Shown here one piece after another: positions 22,011 through 33,759 of a stretch of DNA of 64,000 nt; the first letter of the stretch is position 1, and every line of letters begins with the position of its first letter. The position numbers and the translations under genes were made by a program. The stretch covers positions 87,187,139 to 87,251,138 of the forward strand of contig NC_132918.1 of NCBI RefSeq assembly GCF_047675955.1, in the 5' to 3' direction. Below the pieces are notes generated by a model. It had not been told where the DNA came from and did no database searches. It was given only the letters and a program-made list of their open reading frames with translations. This DNA is from Chlorocebus sabaeus. Lineage: Eukaryota > Chordata > Mammalia > Primates > Cercopithecidae.

Positions 22011-23039
22011 AAAAGCTAAAGATATAATAATGAATAAAGGGCAATGGTTTCTATTATCAGCCACATTCCAGATCATGAGATTTTACTCTGTGGCTCCTCA
22101 GATAATATGAGAAATAATGTTATGCCTTTTTAGCATTCATTAATGATGGTGACCATATATCCAATTCCAGTTTATGCCTATGGTTCTGGCAAAATTATTA
22201 ATGGTATCTCATTTTACTTGAAAATTATCCAGGTTTGGATGATAAATTATATGTTTGCCTTAACTGTCTATTACAGGTGTATGCAAAATGTATTGAGAAA
22301 TATAAAACTGTGCTAGGATAATCAGTGCCCTTGAGGAGCTAAAAATGTATAATCTAATTGGAAAAATATAAATGGTAACATACTATATTCTTTACAATAT
22401 TTACTACTAAACAATATAATGATATTATTACATCATTCACTATGACTAAATTGACAAAAATACTTTTTTCCCCAAACTCTCAAGTCTAATGTAATGAATT
22501 ACACCAAGAAAGCACTTCCCTCTAGCCCATAAAATGAAGAAAGACAAAGTGTATAGAGTTAGTTGTGATAATTCTGCAAGCCTCAGAGGCTTTGTTAGCA
22601 ACAAAATCAAGGTCACCTTGGCTACTGCCCAAATCTAATACTACCACTGAGAGAGTGCCTCAGGGTAGGGATTTTGTAAGATACCTGGAGAGTTGTTGCA
22701 GTGTTTTCTGAAATCCAATTACAAAATCCATTATTACTACTAGACAAACCGATATAGCATTTCTGTATTTGCAAGGTGCAGAGCACTCACAGCTCAGCAA
22801 AACGGTACTGGAGAACTGTTTCTGTATTATGATGATAGTGGTGATGATGATGAAGATAATGATGTACAAGTCCATTTATTTTAAACAGTTTCTACTCCAG
22901 TCCTTTAAAAACAAACGTGAAGGATTTCCTACATGTAACTGGAAGAAGATAACACTTCTTTTTCCTTTTTTCTAGCCAATCGTTGTTTTATATAGTAAAT
23001 AAAAATTACATCAATATGGCTTGATGAAGTGAAAAGACA
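22011..23039. other. Unique AT-rich sequence
   Basis: No gene was seen. A GAT-rich imperfect microsatellite lies at about 22830-22865. A 71-codon minus frame and a 68-codon plus frame overlap it and are not credible genes. Confidence 0.5.
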
Positions 23040-23350
23040 TTGTAGTGTTCAAATCTGAGTTCTGCCATCTCTTAATTCTGCCATTTTAATATAATCTATT
23101 TTTGGACTAGCAAAAGAAATGGTTAACAAGTAAGTATCAGTTCATAGCTCCTTTTTTTGGGGGGTTTTCTTCCTCAAATTATTCTTAAATTTCTTTTTAT
23201 GTCTGCCATTGAGTTGCTCTTAAAAGAAAAACCCTCCAAAGCTCAATTCTCATTTTTATAATGAGGATTATAATAATCCTACCTCAGAAAATTAGTTAGA
23301 ATAAAAAGAAAGAAAAAGCGTGCAGTGTCTGGCATGATGTCAATAAAACT
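23040..23350 (+). mobile_element. MIR SINE interrupted by a duplicated segment
   Basis: MIR starts with GTTCAAATCTGAGTTCTGCC (23047-23066) and resumes with TCTCATTTTTATAATGAGG and ATAATAATCCTACCTCAG (23247-23285). Between them, about 30 bp of MIR is replaced by the 23079-23230 segment copied from 1.2 kb upstream. Confidence 0.75.
23079..23230 (+). repeat. Copy B of the ~155-bp duplication, inside a MIR
   Basis: The direct partner of 21856-22010. The junction shares TGCCAT with the MIR sequence just before it (TCTGCCATCT), a microhomology of the kind expected from template switching. Confidence 0.88.
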
Positions 23351-23474
23351 TGAACCTGAATGTTAGTTCTCAACTGTACATAATCCTCACAGTAGTTCAA
23401 GTTGCCATTGCCAGTGAGGTTCTTGCAATGACCTCTTCTTATCTAGTAGGTTACAGCAGTCATTGTAAAACTCC

Positions 23475-23600
23475 AGTATATTAATTAATCAGTTGAACTA
23501 CTTGTTAAAATAGAAATTCCTGATATCATACCCGGAATGCTGATGTAATAGATGTGACAGAGGCCCCAGGACTCGGCATTTCTTACCAATACCTGCCTTG
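23475..23600 (+). mobile_element. MER5-like hAT fragment
   Basis: CTTGTTAAAATAGAAATTCCTG, then ACAGAGGCCCCAGGACTCGG, GGCATTTCTTACCAAT resembles MER5-group elements. It is weak. Confidence 0.4.
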
Positions 23601-23788
23601 CCCATCCTTACTACAGGCCACACTTACACAAATACAAGTCAGAGAAAATGAAGACTTGCCACAACTTCAAGGCTGGTATTTCACATTAAGAAAGTATCAT
23701 TAGTCACTTACCATCTCCCTCTGGGTATTCTGCCAGCAAGTCTGTATCCTAAGCTGAATTTAACTTAAACCTTAATATTATTGTTGCT

Positions 23789-23793
<5 letters not shown>

Positions 23794-23819
<26 letters not shown>

Positions 23820-24098
23820 AGACGGAGTCTCGCTCTGTCGCCCAGGCTGGAGTGCAGTGGCCGGATCTCAGCTCACTGCAAGCTCCGCCTCCCGGGTTTA
23901 CGTCACTCTCCTGCCTCAGCCTCCCGAGGAGCTGGGACTACAGGCGCCGCCACCACGCCCGGCTAATTTTTTTGTATTTTTAGTAGAGACGGGGTTTCAG
24001 CGTGTTAGCCAGGATGGTCTCGATCTGCTGACCTTGTGATCCGCCCGTCTCGGCCTCCCAAAGTGCTGGGATTTCAGGCTTGAGCCACTGCGCCCGGC
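23794..24098 (-). mobile_element. Young monkey-type AluY, minus strand
   Basis: An inverted AluY with a T tail, GAGACGGAGTCTCGCTCTG and the reverse form of the monkey signature (GTGGCCGGATCTCAGCTC). The 11-bp duplication GTTGCTTCTCT lies at 23783-23793 and 24099-24109. Confidence 0.97.
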
Positions 24099-24384
24099 GT
24101 TGCTTCTCTTAATGACCCTTCGACCTCGAAACCTCAGTATGCTCATCCCCCTCCTCACTAGCCATCATTACTCTGCACTCAATATTTTGCATATTTCTCC
24201 TCCATTCCATTGTCATTCTCTGCCCCACCATCCCTTGCCTGACTTGCATAATCATCTCATCTTTGATTTTTCCACCTCCATTCTCTCCCTCATGCTAATC
24301 AATCCTACTCTTGCTACCACATATACATTCTTAATGCATAATTATAATCTTAAAACTCCTTATAAGCCTCCAGTGAGGATGTAA

Positions 24385-24985
24385 AAACACTGAAATCATC
24401 GTATGTTGTTGGTGGGAATACATAAAAGTGCAGCCACATTGGAAAACAGTTTGGTAAATCCAAAAGTTAAACAGGTTACCATATTACCAACACTTCTACT
24501 CCTACATATATATATATATGTATATATGAGATAATTAAAAACATATATCTCTACAAAATGTATAAACAAATGTTCATATTCATAGCAGCATTATTCATAA
24601 TAGTGAAAAAGTAAAAACAACTGAAATGTCCATCAACTAATTAATGAATAAAATGTGATCTCTTCATATAATGGAATATTTTCAGTTACAAAAAGGGCAT
24701 ATTGACACATGTTATAACATGGACGAATCTCGAAAACATGCTAAGTGAAAGAAGCCAGCCATAAAAGGCTACATATTGTATGATTCTGTTTATATGAAAT
24801 GTGCAGAATAGACAAATCCATACAGACAGACAGTAAATTGACGGCTGCCAGTGGCTGGGGGAAGGATGGAATAGGAAGTGACTGGTAGTGGGTATGGGAT
24901 TTATTTTGGGGGTGATGAAAATCTTCTGAAATTAGATACTGGTGATGAATGCACAACCTTCTGAATATGTTAAAACACATTTAAG
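24385..24985 (+). mobile_element. LINE L1M, end of ORF2 and 3' UTR, plus strand
   Basis: Recognisable L1 tail: TTGTTGGTGGGAATACAT, GCAGCATTATTCATAATAG, TGTCCATCAACTAATTAATG, AAGTGAAAGAAGCCAGCC, then a 3' UTR with GGCTGCCAGTGGCTGGGGG and GGGGGTGATGAAAATCTTCT. It is far too decayed to code. A TA run lies at 24504-24520. A 22-A run at 25011-25032 follows after unique-looking sequence. Confidence 0.85.
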
Positions 24986-25464
24986 TCTCCAATAGCTCCT
25001 CACCACCTGCAAAAAAAAAAAAAAAAAAAAAACCCTATATTTCCTGACTTGGTATATGAGACCCATTCTCCTATAACCTCTCTTCATGTGTCCTATACCC
25101 CAGACTAAGTAAACCATCCTCTTTTGAAGTGCTGGTATGCTTTTTTCCCATGGCTTAAAGCATTTTTTGAATATCGTTGTTTCATGCGTGATTACCATAA
25201 TATGTCACATAATGTCGGTACTCTATGCCTGAATGCCGAGTAAAAAAGCAAACTGTTTTTTTCAAAACACAGTATCCCTTAAATTTTGTATGTAGCAATC
25301 TCATTTTGAAATATGAACATGCTGAGATCCTTAAAATAAGAATAAGGCAGAATTGTGTGTGTTGCAAAGACAACATTAAATGCCATTACTGCAGCCATTA
25401 ATAAGTAAGCACACATCTATGTATAATGCACACATAAAATCCACATACATACATACACACATAC

Positions 25465-25628
25465 TGTTATGGTCTGAACGTTTGTGTTCCCCTCAAATTC
25501 TTATGCTTAAATCCTAACCCCTAAGGTGATGGTAACAGGAGGTGGAACCTTTGCAAGGTGATTAGGTCATGAGGGCAGAGCACCCCTGAGTGGGATTAGT
25601 GTCCTTAGAAAAGAGGTTGGAGAGATCT
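25465..25628 (+). mobile_element. MLT1A-type MaLR solo LTR, left part
   Basis: It begins TGTTATGGTCTGAACGTTTG and continues CTAACCCCTAAGGTGATGG, GATTAGGTCATGAGGGCAG, GAGTGGGATTAGTGTCC. The perfect 5-bp duplication CATAC lies at 25460-25464 and after the right part at 26088-26092. An L1 fragment splits the LTR. Confidence 0.93.
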
Positions 25629-25757
25629 AACATACAACATGGTGAATATACTTAATTACAACATACTGTATACTGGAGAAATGCCAAATCACCAGAAAAA
25701 TGATAGCTATGTGAGGAATCATATATGTTACTTAGCTAGATTTAGTCACTCCACTAC

Positions 25758-25791
<34 letters not shown>

Positions 25792-25862
25792 TTCAAAACA
25801 TCATGTTGTACTTGGTAAATATATTCAATATTGTGTGCCAATTAAAAAAATGAATATAATGA
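25629..25862 (+). mobile_element. LINE L1M (L1MA/L1MB-like) 3' end, nested in the LTR
   Basis: CATACTGTATACTGGAG-like 3' UTR sequence, then a (TA)n(CA)n tract at 25756-25791, then CTTCAAAACATCATGTTGTA and GTGTGCCAATTAAAAAAATG. It is a 5'-truncated insertion in the same direction as the LTR. Confidence 0.82.
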
Positions 25863-26087
25863 TAAAAAGGGGTGACTCAAAGGAGCTCGTTTGCCCTCAT
25901 TCCATGTGAGGAAGCAGCACAAAAGGGCTGTCCAAGAACCAGGAAGTGGGCCTGCATCAGACACTGAATTTGCTGGCACCTTAATCTTCAGCTCCCAGCT
26001 TCCTGAATGGTGACAAATAAATTTCTGTTGTTTATAAGCCACCAAGTTTATGATATTTTGTTATAGTAGCTCAAACAGACTAAAACA
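25863..26087 (+). mobile_element. MLT1A-type MaLR solo LTR, right part
   Basis: It continues with TTCCATGTGAGGAAGCAGC, GAACCAGGAAGTGGGCCTG, AATAAATTTCTGTTGTTTAT, GATATTTTGTTATAGTAGC and ends AGACTAAAACA, followed by the CATAC duplication. No internal retroviral region is present. Confidence 0.93.
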
Positions 26088-26092
26088 CATAC

Positions 26093-26924
26093 ATATACAA
26101 CAAAGGAATGATCGTATCTTATGAAGTCTTACTACTCCGTTTCCTCATACTACTATCAGCAAAATCACTATTTTAGCAGCAATCTCAGAAAGAAAAGTAA
26201 AACCCAGGAAGCACAGTTCTTGTACTTACACACAGACATTTAAGCCTTAACTGCATATCCTGTGCCTCTCACCTTGGTTTATGAGATATCCTTTCGTTTG
26301 TTTTTATGAGGATGCCAGTTCAATCTTCTTCCAGAAGTAGACCATTAAGCTGTCAACATCCGAAATGTACCTTAATTGCTTCCTCATATTTCCCTATATC
26401 TGACTAATGGAATATGGAAAGCAATGTTTAACCAGGGAAAAAACATTTACTTCTACCTGGTAAAGCTTAAATTCCATTTAGTGCCCAGAGCGTAAAGTAA
26501 AAAAAAAAAAAAAAAAAAAAGAAAAAAATATCTATCACACCATAGTAAGTGAGAAGTGAGCAGGAGGTAACTTGTAAGCATATTAAATTGAAGGAAAAAT
26601 TGACTGAAAGTCAAAACATAGTCTAGGAACGGAAAGTCATTCCCAACTAGCCATCATTGACAAACGCAGGTCAATTACTTCTTATTGAACTCTGTGATAC
26701 ATAGTCACGATTTTCCATTTGTGCTCAAAACGGAAGCAACTTCAGCAAAAAACAGAATTGACAAGCATCGAAAGAGAATTGCAAATAGTTGAAGCACGGA
26801 GAGTATTTTTCAACACAAACAAATGTTTAGTTCCCTCCTCTTTCTACTTTTCTATATTTTCTGCAAGACGACCTATTACTTTAAAAGTTTGTTTATAAGA
26901 AATAAAGATAAGTCATGGGGGGAT
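26093..26924. other. Unique sequence with an A run
   Basis: No gene was seen. A run of about 22 A at 26499-26520 has no recognisable SINE before it. Confidence 0.5.
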
Positions 26925-27215
26925 GAGGAAAGAGAAGATGTTGGTCAAAGCCGACAAAGTTTTGATTAGACAGGAGGAATAAGTTTTAGTGATCTATTGC
27001 CCACCATGGTGATGATAGTTAACCATGTGTTGTTTAATTCAAAATTGTTGGAAGAGTGAATTTTAAATGTTCTCGCCAAAAAAAAAAAAAAGATAAGTAT
27101 GTGGGTAATGAATATACAAATTAGCTTAATTTAATTATTCCACAAACGCATACATATCAAAACATTACATTGTACTCCATAAATATATAAAATTATTATT
27201 TGTCAATTAAAAAAA
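26925..27215 (+). mobile_element. LINE L1M (L1MA/L1MB-like) 3' end, plus strand
   Basis: GATTAGACAGGAGGAATAAG, GGTGATGATAGTTAACCATG, TATCAAAACATTACATTGTA, CCATAAATATATAAAATTAT and TTGTCAATTAAAAAAATAAG give the L1M 3' UTR order. It is a close relative of the copy at 25629-25862. Confidence 0.85.
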
Positions 27216-27854
27216 TAAGTGATTAAAGATGACATGAGGCATGCATTACCCATCACAGTGGTAAAAATCCACCTTCCCTGTGTCCTGACCTCTTATTCTG
27301 TTGAGCAAGCATATCACATTTAATCATGACAATTGCATTACAGACATTAGCGATATATAAAAATTGAAATAGGCTAAATGTAACCAACTTTGCTCTTACC
27401 ACAACAGAGTTTTATCTGTTTAGCAAAGCTTCCAAGTCAACTTGTCAAGGCTCATCACCTTGGGACAGCACACACAGACAAGATATTAAAAATAATGGAA
27501 AATTTATCACAATCACCATGCCCTCGGCTGTTTCTTCCCTCAGAATGAGAAATGATGCATTCTTACAGTGTTAAAGATAAATACAGAATCATCATCACTA
27601 TTTTAGGAAAGAAACAATGCTCAGAATTCAATGTCAGCTTCTCAAGGAATCCACAGTCATGTTTCCTTAGGGCATGGAAACATTAAGATGAATATAAAAG
27701 AATATCACTTGCTCCACTGATTTACATTCTCACTTTAGTTACAGGATTTAAGTAATTATTCTGTACGACTTTTAATACTGTGTCTGAGTGGAAAAACATA
27801 GAGGGAATCTAGACATTGTGAGGGCCAATACATTTCCAGTCACAGAGTTCAATT
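27216..27854. other. Unique sequence
   Basis: No gene or recognised element was seen. Confidence 0.5.
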
Positions 27855-27980
27855 ATGTTTCTTTTAAAATGAACCTATTCAATCCTCACAATAATTTTCT
27901 GAGTTACATATGTATTATAATCTTCATGTTACAGATCAGATAATTTCAGGCTATAGTAGAGCTTATTATATTGTGACATT
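27855..27980 (+). mobile_element. MIR SINE, plus strand
   Basis: ATTCAATCCTCACAATAATTT, then ATTATAATCTTCATGTTACAG and ATCAGATAATTTCAGGC. Confidence 0.65.
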
Positions 27981-27984
27981 CCCC

Positions 27985-28105
27985 ACCTCACGATTGAAGC
28001 TCATTGAGAGTAAGGACATTCTATACTAAGTCTAAGTAGTCTAATTTCTGGCACATGGCTGATGCACAATATATTTTATGGATCTAAGTGAATAAAATTT
28101 TAAAA
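27985..28105 (+). mobile_element. LINE L2 3' end, plus strand
   Basis: GAAGCTCATTGAGAGTAAGG, TTCTGGCACATGGCTGATGC and CAATATATTTTATGG followed by GTGAATAAAA match the conserved L2 tail. Confidence 0.75.
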
Positions 28106-28959
28106 AACCCTGAGCCCTTGGAGGTTTATGCACACAGAAGGAATAGACGAAAGAGTTAAGATGTGAACCCAAGAATGTCTTTCCATTTTACCAAGCCATA
28201 TTGGTAAAATGTTTATTTATATAATGGTATAAAACAAGCATTTGAGAAAAGCAAAGAAAAAAATGTATCTTCTTCCAATGGTAGGTGGGAATCCTTCACA
28301 TTTCTTTTTTTAACTGACTTCCCTCATTCACAGGGGAAGTGGAAGAGCTACAATTTAGATGCAGATATTCTGGCCCCAGTGTTTCTCTACCACCTCAAAA
28401 CTAATTATTGGCTAATCAAGTGTGTCTTGATAATTGCAGATTTTTGTTTTTCAGAAACTCTAAAATTGTTTTTTAGAGTACTGCTACCAGGTTAGAGGTC
28501 AACTATCACTATTGAGTGATAAAATACGACATTTGAAAATTAATTACAGATCCTGGAGACTAAGAAGATCCATGCTAAATAGTTTAAAATGAGGTACACA
28601 TATATTTCTATGAGCAATTTATAAATGGCTATTGTAAGTAGTTTGAATGGTCATGGAAAATAAACTAACCGAAGTAGATGCTATTTCCATACAGCTTTGG
28701 AACATTAGATAAATGAAAGAGATCTACTCAAAGAATTGGAAAAACAAAGCTCTTGCACAATGTTTACTAATTAGAAGTTCATGCACCTGAGAATCTTGAA
28801 ATGGTCACATTCCCTCCAGTTTTCTCACCTGTAAAATAAACATCTTACTTTTCACGCTTTACATAATTGTAAAAATGGATGATACATTATGTGAGAAAGA
28901 ATGTAGTAAACTTTAAAGTGTCATGCGTATGATGGAGCTTATTATCTAACATCTTGCTA
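28106..28959. other. Unique sequence
   Basis: No gene or clear repeat was seen. Confidence 0.5.
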
Positions 28960-29100
28960 CTTGAGCTGTGGTCAAGGTGCAATGGCATCAACATTCCTAG
29001 GAAGGGAACTGACCTGAAGAATCTCAGACTCCATCCCATACCTACTGCATCAGAATATGTATTTTACCCATATTGCCCATAGACTTATTCACACATAAGT
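28960..29100 (+). mobile_element. MER5A-like (hAT-Charlie) fragment
   Basis: TGAGCTGTGGTCAAGGTGC, GGCATCAACATTCCTAGGA, GAATCTCAGACTCCATCCC and TACTGCATCAGAATATGTATTT follow the MER5A order. Confidence 0.7.
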
Positions 29101-29299
29101 TGGATGGAAATCAGTAACTTCAATGCTTTCAAGATCCACTCTTACCATTCAATATTAAAAATGTTTTGATATCCCAATTATGTGATGTGAAACTTCGGCA
29201 AATCCATGGGACTTATTTAGACAGATACATATATGGTGTTACTGTTTCATATTCCAATTAAGCATTCCTTTACATAAGTGTTTGGTATATACATATACT

Positions 29300-29410
29300 C
29301 TTGATTTTTGTGTTTTTTGCATCACTGTGGCAAATTTTAGACTGCACATTTCTGGAGGGCAGGGATTGCCTTCAAATATGTAGTTCAGTGCCTGATAAAT
29401 ATGGAACTTG
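29300..29410 (+). mobile_element. LINE L2 3' end fragment, plus strand
   Basis: TTCTGGAGGGCAGGGATTG, TAGTTCAGTGCCTGATAAAT is the L2 tail motif. Confidence 0.65.
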
Positions 29411-30384
29411 CCTTGAGAAATGGTGATGACAGTATCATAATCTGACAATAATTAGAGGACAGAATGCTTTGGAGCACAGCTAAGAGTAGGAAATTCTCAG
29501 AAATGTTAATTCCAAGTCACCTGAAAATAACAATTCACAGAATAGAAAAAACCCAAAAGGTTGCTATTTAATATTCTTGAGCACCCACACTTAATTTTAA
29601 TGAAATCTTATGTCAGACTAACCGAGAGTTTCAGGTGGAAGTAATCATTCTTTTTTTTATCTCTTTATTTTTTACGGTCATAGGTTAAGAGTCTCAATGT
29701 ATAATTTTAATAGGATTGGAGGAAGCCTTGAAATGTAAGGAATGACAAATCAAATTCATACAGTGTATCAGCAATTACGACCTCCCAGGTTGTGGAAATC
29801 AAGTTGAAAAATACAGATGTTAGATATAGTCTTGGAATTTTCAAAACAAGAAATGAAAGCTTTAATAAAATTAAACACTTTAAGCTAATGATGACCTACT
29901 TAAGAAAATCATTTACCTTTCTAATTTTTAAGCACTTGAATTAGTTTAGATTTATAGTCTCTAGACATTGCTAAATTTGATTAAATGTGAAAAATTTAAA
30001 GTTCACCTGTAAAAATGTCTTTGATTAATTTCATCTGTGAAGGGAAAACCTATACCATCCTCTCTGGCCTTGGCAATATCTCTGACAGAATTCTGAATTC
30101 TTCTTTGTATTTTAAATGTTGTTGATATATTATTCATGCAGGTTTCAGTCATGCTGAACAAACCTTAAAATGCATGGAAAATCTGAAAATGCCTATTTAG
30201 ACAGCTGACAGCACCACCCCCCGACTTTTTTACTAAGCTAAAAATCGAGAATCACAGAGCACCAACAACAATGAGAAAAGATTGAGTTAGAGGTGCTCTG
30301 TAGAACTCCAAACAAACACTTTACATTTGTATTTTTGTGCATTTAAATTAGGGCTGTTAAAATGAGAGCAGGTGGATATAAAAC
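29411..30384. other. Unique AT-rich sequence
   Basis: No gene or recognised element was seen. Confidence 0.5.
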
Positions 30385-30386
30385 TA

Positions 30387-30417
30387 TTAGCTTGGTGCAA
30401 AAGTAATTGCGGGTTTT
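30387..30417 (+). mobile_element. MADE1 mariner MITE, left part
   Basis: The terminal repeat TTAGCTTGGTGCAAAAGTAA begins right after a TA dinucleotide (30385-30386). The element is interrupted by an Alu and resumes at 30708. Confidence 0.95.
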
Positions 30418-30705
30418 GTCCAGGCAGTGACTCATGCCTGTAATTCCAGCACTTTGGGAGGCCGAGGCAGGTGGATTGCTTGAGGTTAGGAGTTCAAGAC
30501 CAGCCTGGCCAGCATGGTGAAACCCCATCTCTACTAAAAATACAAAAATTAGCCAGGGGTATTGGCGGGCACCTGTAATACCAGCTACTCAGGAGGCTGA
30601 AGCAGGAGAATCGCTTGAACCCAGGAAGCAGAGGTTGCCATGAGCCGTGATGGCGCCGCTACACTCCAGCCTGAGCAACAGAGCGAGACTGTCTCCAAAA
30701 AAAAA
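30418..30705 (+). mobile_element. Alu (AluS-like) inserted into MADE1
   Basis: It is full-length, beginning GTCCAGGCAGTGACTCATG and ending in 9 A. The target duplication is AATTGCGGGTTTT (30405-30417) and AATTGCGGTTTT (30708-30719), both made of MADE1 sequence. Confidence 0.96.
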
Positions 30706-30707
30706 GG

Positions 30708-30779
30708 AATTGCGGTTTTAGTCATTACTTTCAATAGAAGAAAAAAACAAAACAAAAGAATACTTTTGCACCAACCTAA
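30708..30779 (+). mobile_element. MADE1 mariner MITE, right part
   Basis: It resumes at AATTGCGGTTTTAGTCATTA and ends TACTTTTGCACCAACCTAA, the inverse of the left terminal repeat, followed by TA (30780-30781). MADE1 hairpins gave rise to the primate mir-548 family. Here the Alu separates the two arms, so a standard hairpin would be disrupted. Confidence 0.95.
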
Positions 30780-30781
30780 TA

Positions 30782-31454
30782 GAAAACCATCGACTAGATT
30801 AATCAGCTCATACAATGTGAATTATTGATCAGTAGGAAACAGAGACCAAAGTCAGTGCTGCCTACTACTTAGGAGATGCAAAGATAATTCCTCTGATGGA
30901 CTTCTAGATTCATTTCATTGCTCAATGACACAGAGATAATTAATTCTCAACAAAGATTTGAAATAAATTCTGACAAGTGCTCCATAATCCTTCCAGAATT
31001 CAGCAATAAATCAAATACACCTTATTTTTTCTTGTAACTTCCCATTGACAATGTCATATCATTAAAACCCAGGCTATGTGTGGTTGCTCTTTCCCACTGC
31101 AGTGAAAGACATTTCAATGGGAAATGAGTTTGCCTATTAAAAATGTCTTCATCGTTGTTTTCTACCAGTCTGTATCAACAGGTCATGTTCTCTCCTTTCT
31201 TTTTAAAATAGTAAATCAAGAAGGAATGATTTTGATACTTCTTGCTCTCTAGGAGCCAAGCCGTAAATGCTTAATTAGGTATGCCAAAGTTCTTTTTTCT
31301 AATAGGGTACAGAAAACTCTTAATGAAAGATCAGATGCATTGATATATATGCACAATATCAGGAAAGAGTTCTCCTAATTTGTATAATTCCATATGCAAC
31401 CCTACCAAGTGTAGATTAATCAATGGTGGGCTCCCATGTACGTGTACTAATTAA
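30782..31454. other. Unique sequence
   Basis: No gene was seen. (TTAA)n at 31450-31469 marks the junction with the L1. Confidence 0.5.
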
Positions 31455-33245
31455 TTAATTAATTAATTTATTTTTCTTTCCTACTTTCTTTTAGGTCCAG
31501 GGGTACATGTGCAGGTTTGTTACTTTAGTAAATTGCACATCACTGGGGTTTGGTGTACACATGACAGTGGCATAGTACTTGATAGGTAGTTTTTTGACTC
31601 TCTCCTCCTACCCTCCACCTTCAATATCTGTCTACTGTTCCATTCTTTGTATCCATGTGTACTCAATGTTTAGCTCTCACTTATAAATGAGAACATGTGA
31701 TACTTGGTTTTCTGTTCCTCTATTAACCTGCTTAGGATAATGGCCTGCAGCTTCATCCATGTTGCTGCAAAGGACATGATTTTGTTATTTTTTAGGGTTG
31801 TGTAGTATTCCATGATGTACATGTGCCATGTTTCTTTATCTGGTCCACTGTTGATGGGCATTTAGGTTGATTCCATGTCTGCTATTGTGAATAATGCTAC
31901 AATGAACCTACTACTATGGTGTCTTTTTGCTAGAATAATTTATATTCCTTTGGGTGTACATTCAGTAAAGAGATTGCTGGGTTCAATGGTAGCTCTGGTT
32001 TAAGTTCTTTGAGCGATCTCTGGGCTGCTTTCCACAATGAGTGAACTACTTTACATTGCCGCCAGGTGTGTATAAGCATTCCCTTTTTTCCACAACCTCA
32101 CCAGCATCTGTTATTTTTTGACCTTTTGATAACAGTAATTCTGACTGGTGTGAAATGGTATCTCATTGTGGTTTTAATTTGCATTTCTCTAACGTTAGTG
32201 ATGTTGAACATTTCTCATATGCTTATTGGCTGTGTGAATGTCTTCTTTGGAAAAGTGTCCATTTGTGTCATTTGCCTATTTTTTTAATGGGGTTGTTTGG
32301 TTTTTCTTGTTGATTTGTTTAAGTTTCTCATAGATTCTGGACATTAGACCTTTGTTGGATGCATAGTTTGCAATTTTCTCTCATTCTGTAAGTTGTCTGT
32401 TTATGCTGTTGATGGTGCCTTTTGCTATGCAGAAGATCTTTAGTTTAATTAAGTCTCACTTAATCAATTTTTGTTTTTGTTGCAATTACTTTTGCAGACT
32501 TTGTGATGAAAACTTTGCCAAGGTCATGTCCTGAGTGGTATTTCCTAGATTTTATTCTAGGATCTTTATAATTTGAGGTCTTAAATTTAAGTTTTTAATC
32601 TTGAGTTGATTTTTGTATATGGTAAAAGGAAGTAGTCCAGTTTCAGTCTTCTGCATATGGCTAGCGAGTGATCCCAGCACCATTTACTGAATAGGGAGTC
32701 CTTTTCCCATTGATTGTTAATGGGCAGCTTTGTCAAAGATCACATGGTTGTAGGTGTGTGACTTTATTTTGGAGCTACCTAATATTCATCTATGTGTCTA
32801 TTTTTGTACCACTACTATGCTGTATTTTACTGTAGCCTACTACTGTATCTATTACTGTCACCCCGTAATATAGTTTGAAGTTCGATAGTGTGATGCCTCT
32901 GGCTGTTCTTCTTGCTTAGGATTGCTTTGGCTATTCCAGCTCTTTTTTAGGTTCATATGAGATTTAGATTTTTTTTTCTAATTCTGTGAAAAATGGCTTT
33001 GATTGATAAGAATGGTATTGAATCTGTAAATTACTTTGGGCAGTATGGCCATTTTAGCAGTATTGATTCTTCCTGTCCATGAGCATTGAATGTTTTTCTT
33101 TTTGTTTGTGTCATCTCTGATTTCTTTCAGCAGTTTCTGCAATTCTCATAGAGTACTTTCCCCTCCCTGGTTAGCTGTCTTCCTAGGTACTTGATTCTTC
33201 TTGTGGCAATTGTGAATGGGATCAAATTCTTGATTTGGCTGCCAG

Positions 33246-33563
33246 CTATTGTTGAGCTACTAATTGTTGTACATTTATTTTGCATCCTGAAACTTTACTG
33301 AAGTTTTTTGTCAGTTCTATGAGCTTTTGGGTGGAGATTATGGGGTTTTTTAGGTATAGAATCATATCGTCTACAAAGGGAGATAATTTGACTCCCTCTC
33401 TTGTTATTTGGATACCTTTTGTTTCTTTCTCATGCCTGATTGTTCTGGGTAGGACTTCCAGTACAATGTTGAATAGGAGTGGTGAGAGTGGGCATCTTTG
33501 TCTTCTTCCAGTTGTCAGGTGGAATGCTTCCAGCTTTTGTCCATCCAGTATGATGCTGGCCAT
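33246..33563 (-). pseudogene. L1 ORF2 reverse-transcriptase fragment
   Basis: This 105-codon remnant of L1 ORF2p covers the palm of the reverse transcriptase. CPLSPLLFNIVLEVL (residues 24-38) and the catalytic aspartate pair in FVDD (63-66) are visible. The alanine of the normal box is replaced by valine. Upstream and downstream frames are broken, so this is a dead fragment. Confidence 0.9.
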
Positions 33564-33759
33564 GGGTTTGTCAAGATGATTCTTATTATTTTGGTGTATG
33601 TTCCTTTGATGGTTAGTCTGTCGAGAGTTTTTAAAACCAGGGGAACTGAATTTTATTAAAAGCCTTTTCTGTGTCTATTGAGATGATCAAGTGATTTCTG
33701 CCTTTAGCTCTGTTTTTGTGATGAATCACATTTATTGATATTTATATGATGAACCAATC

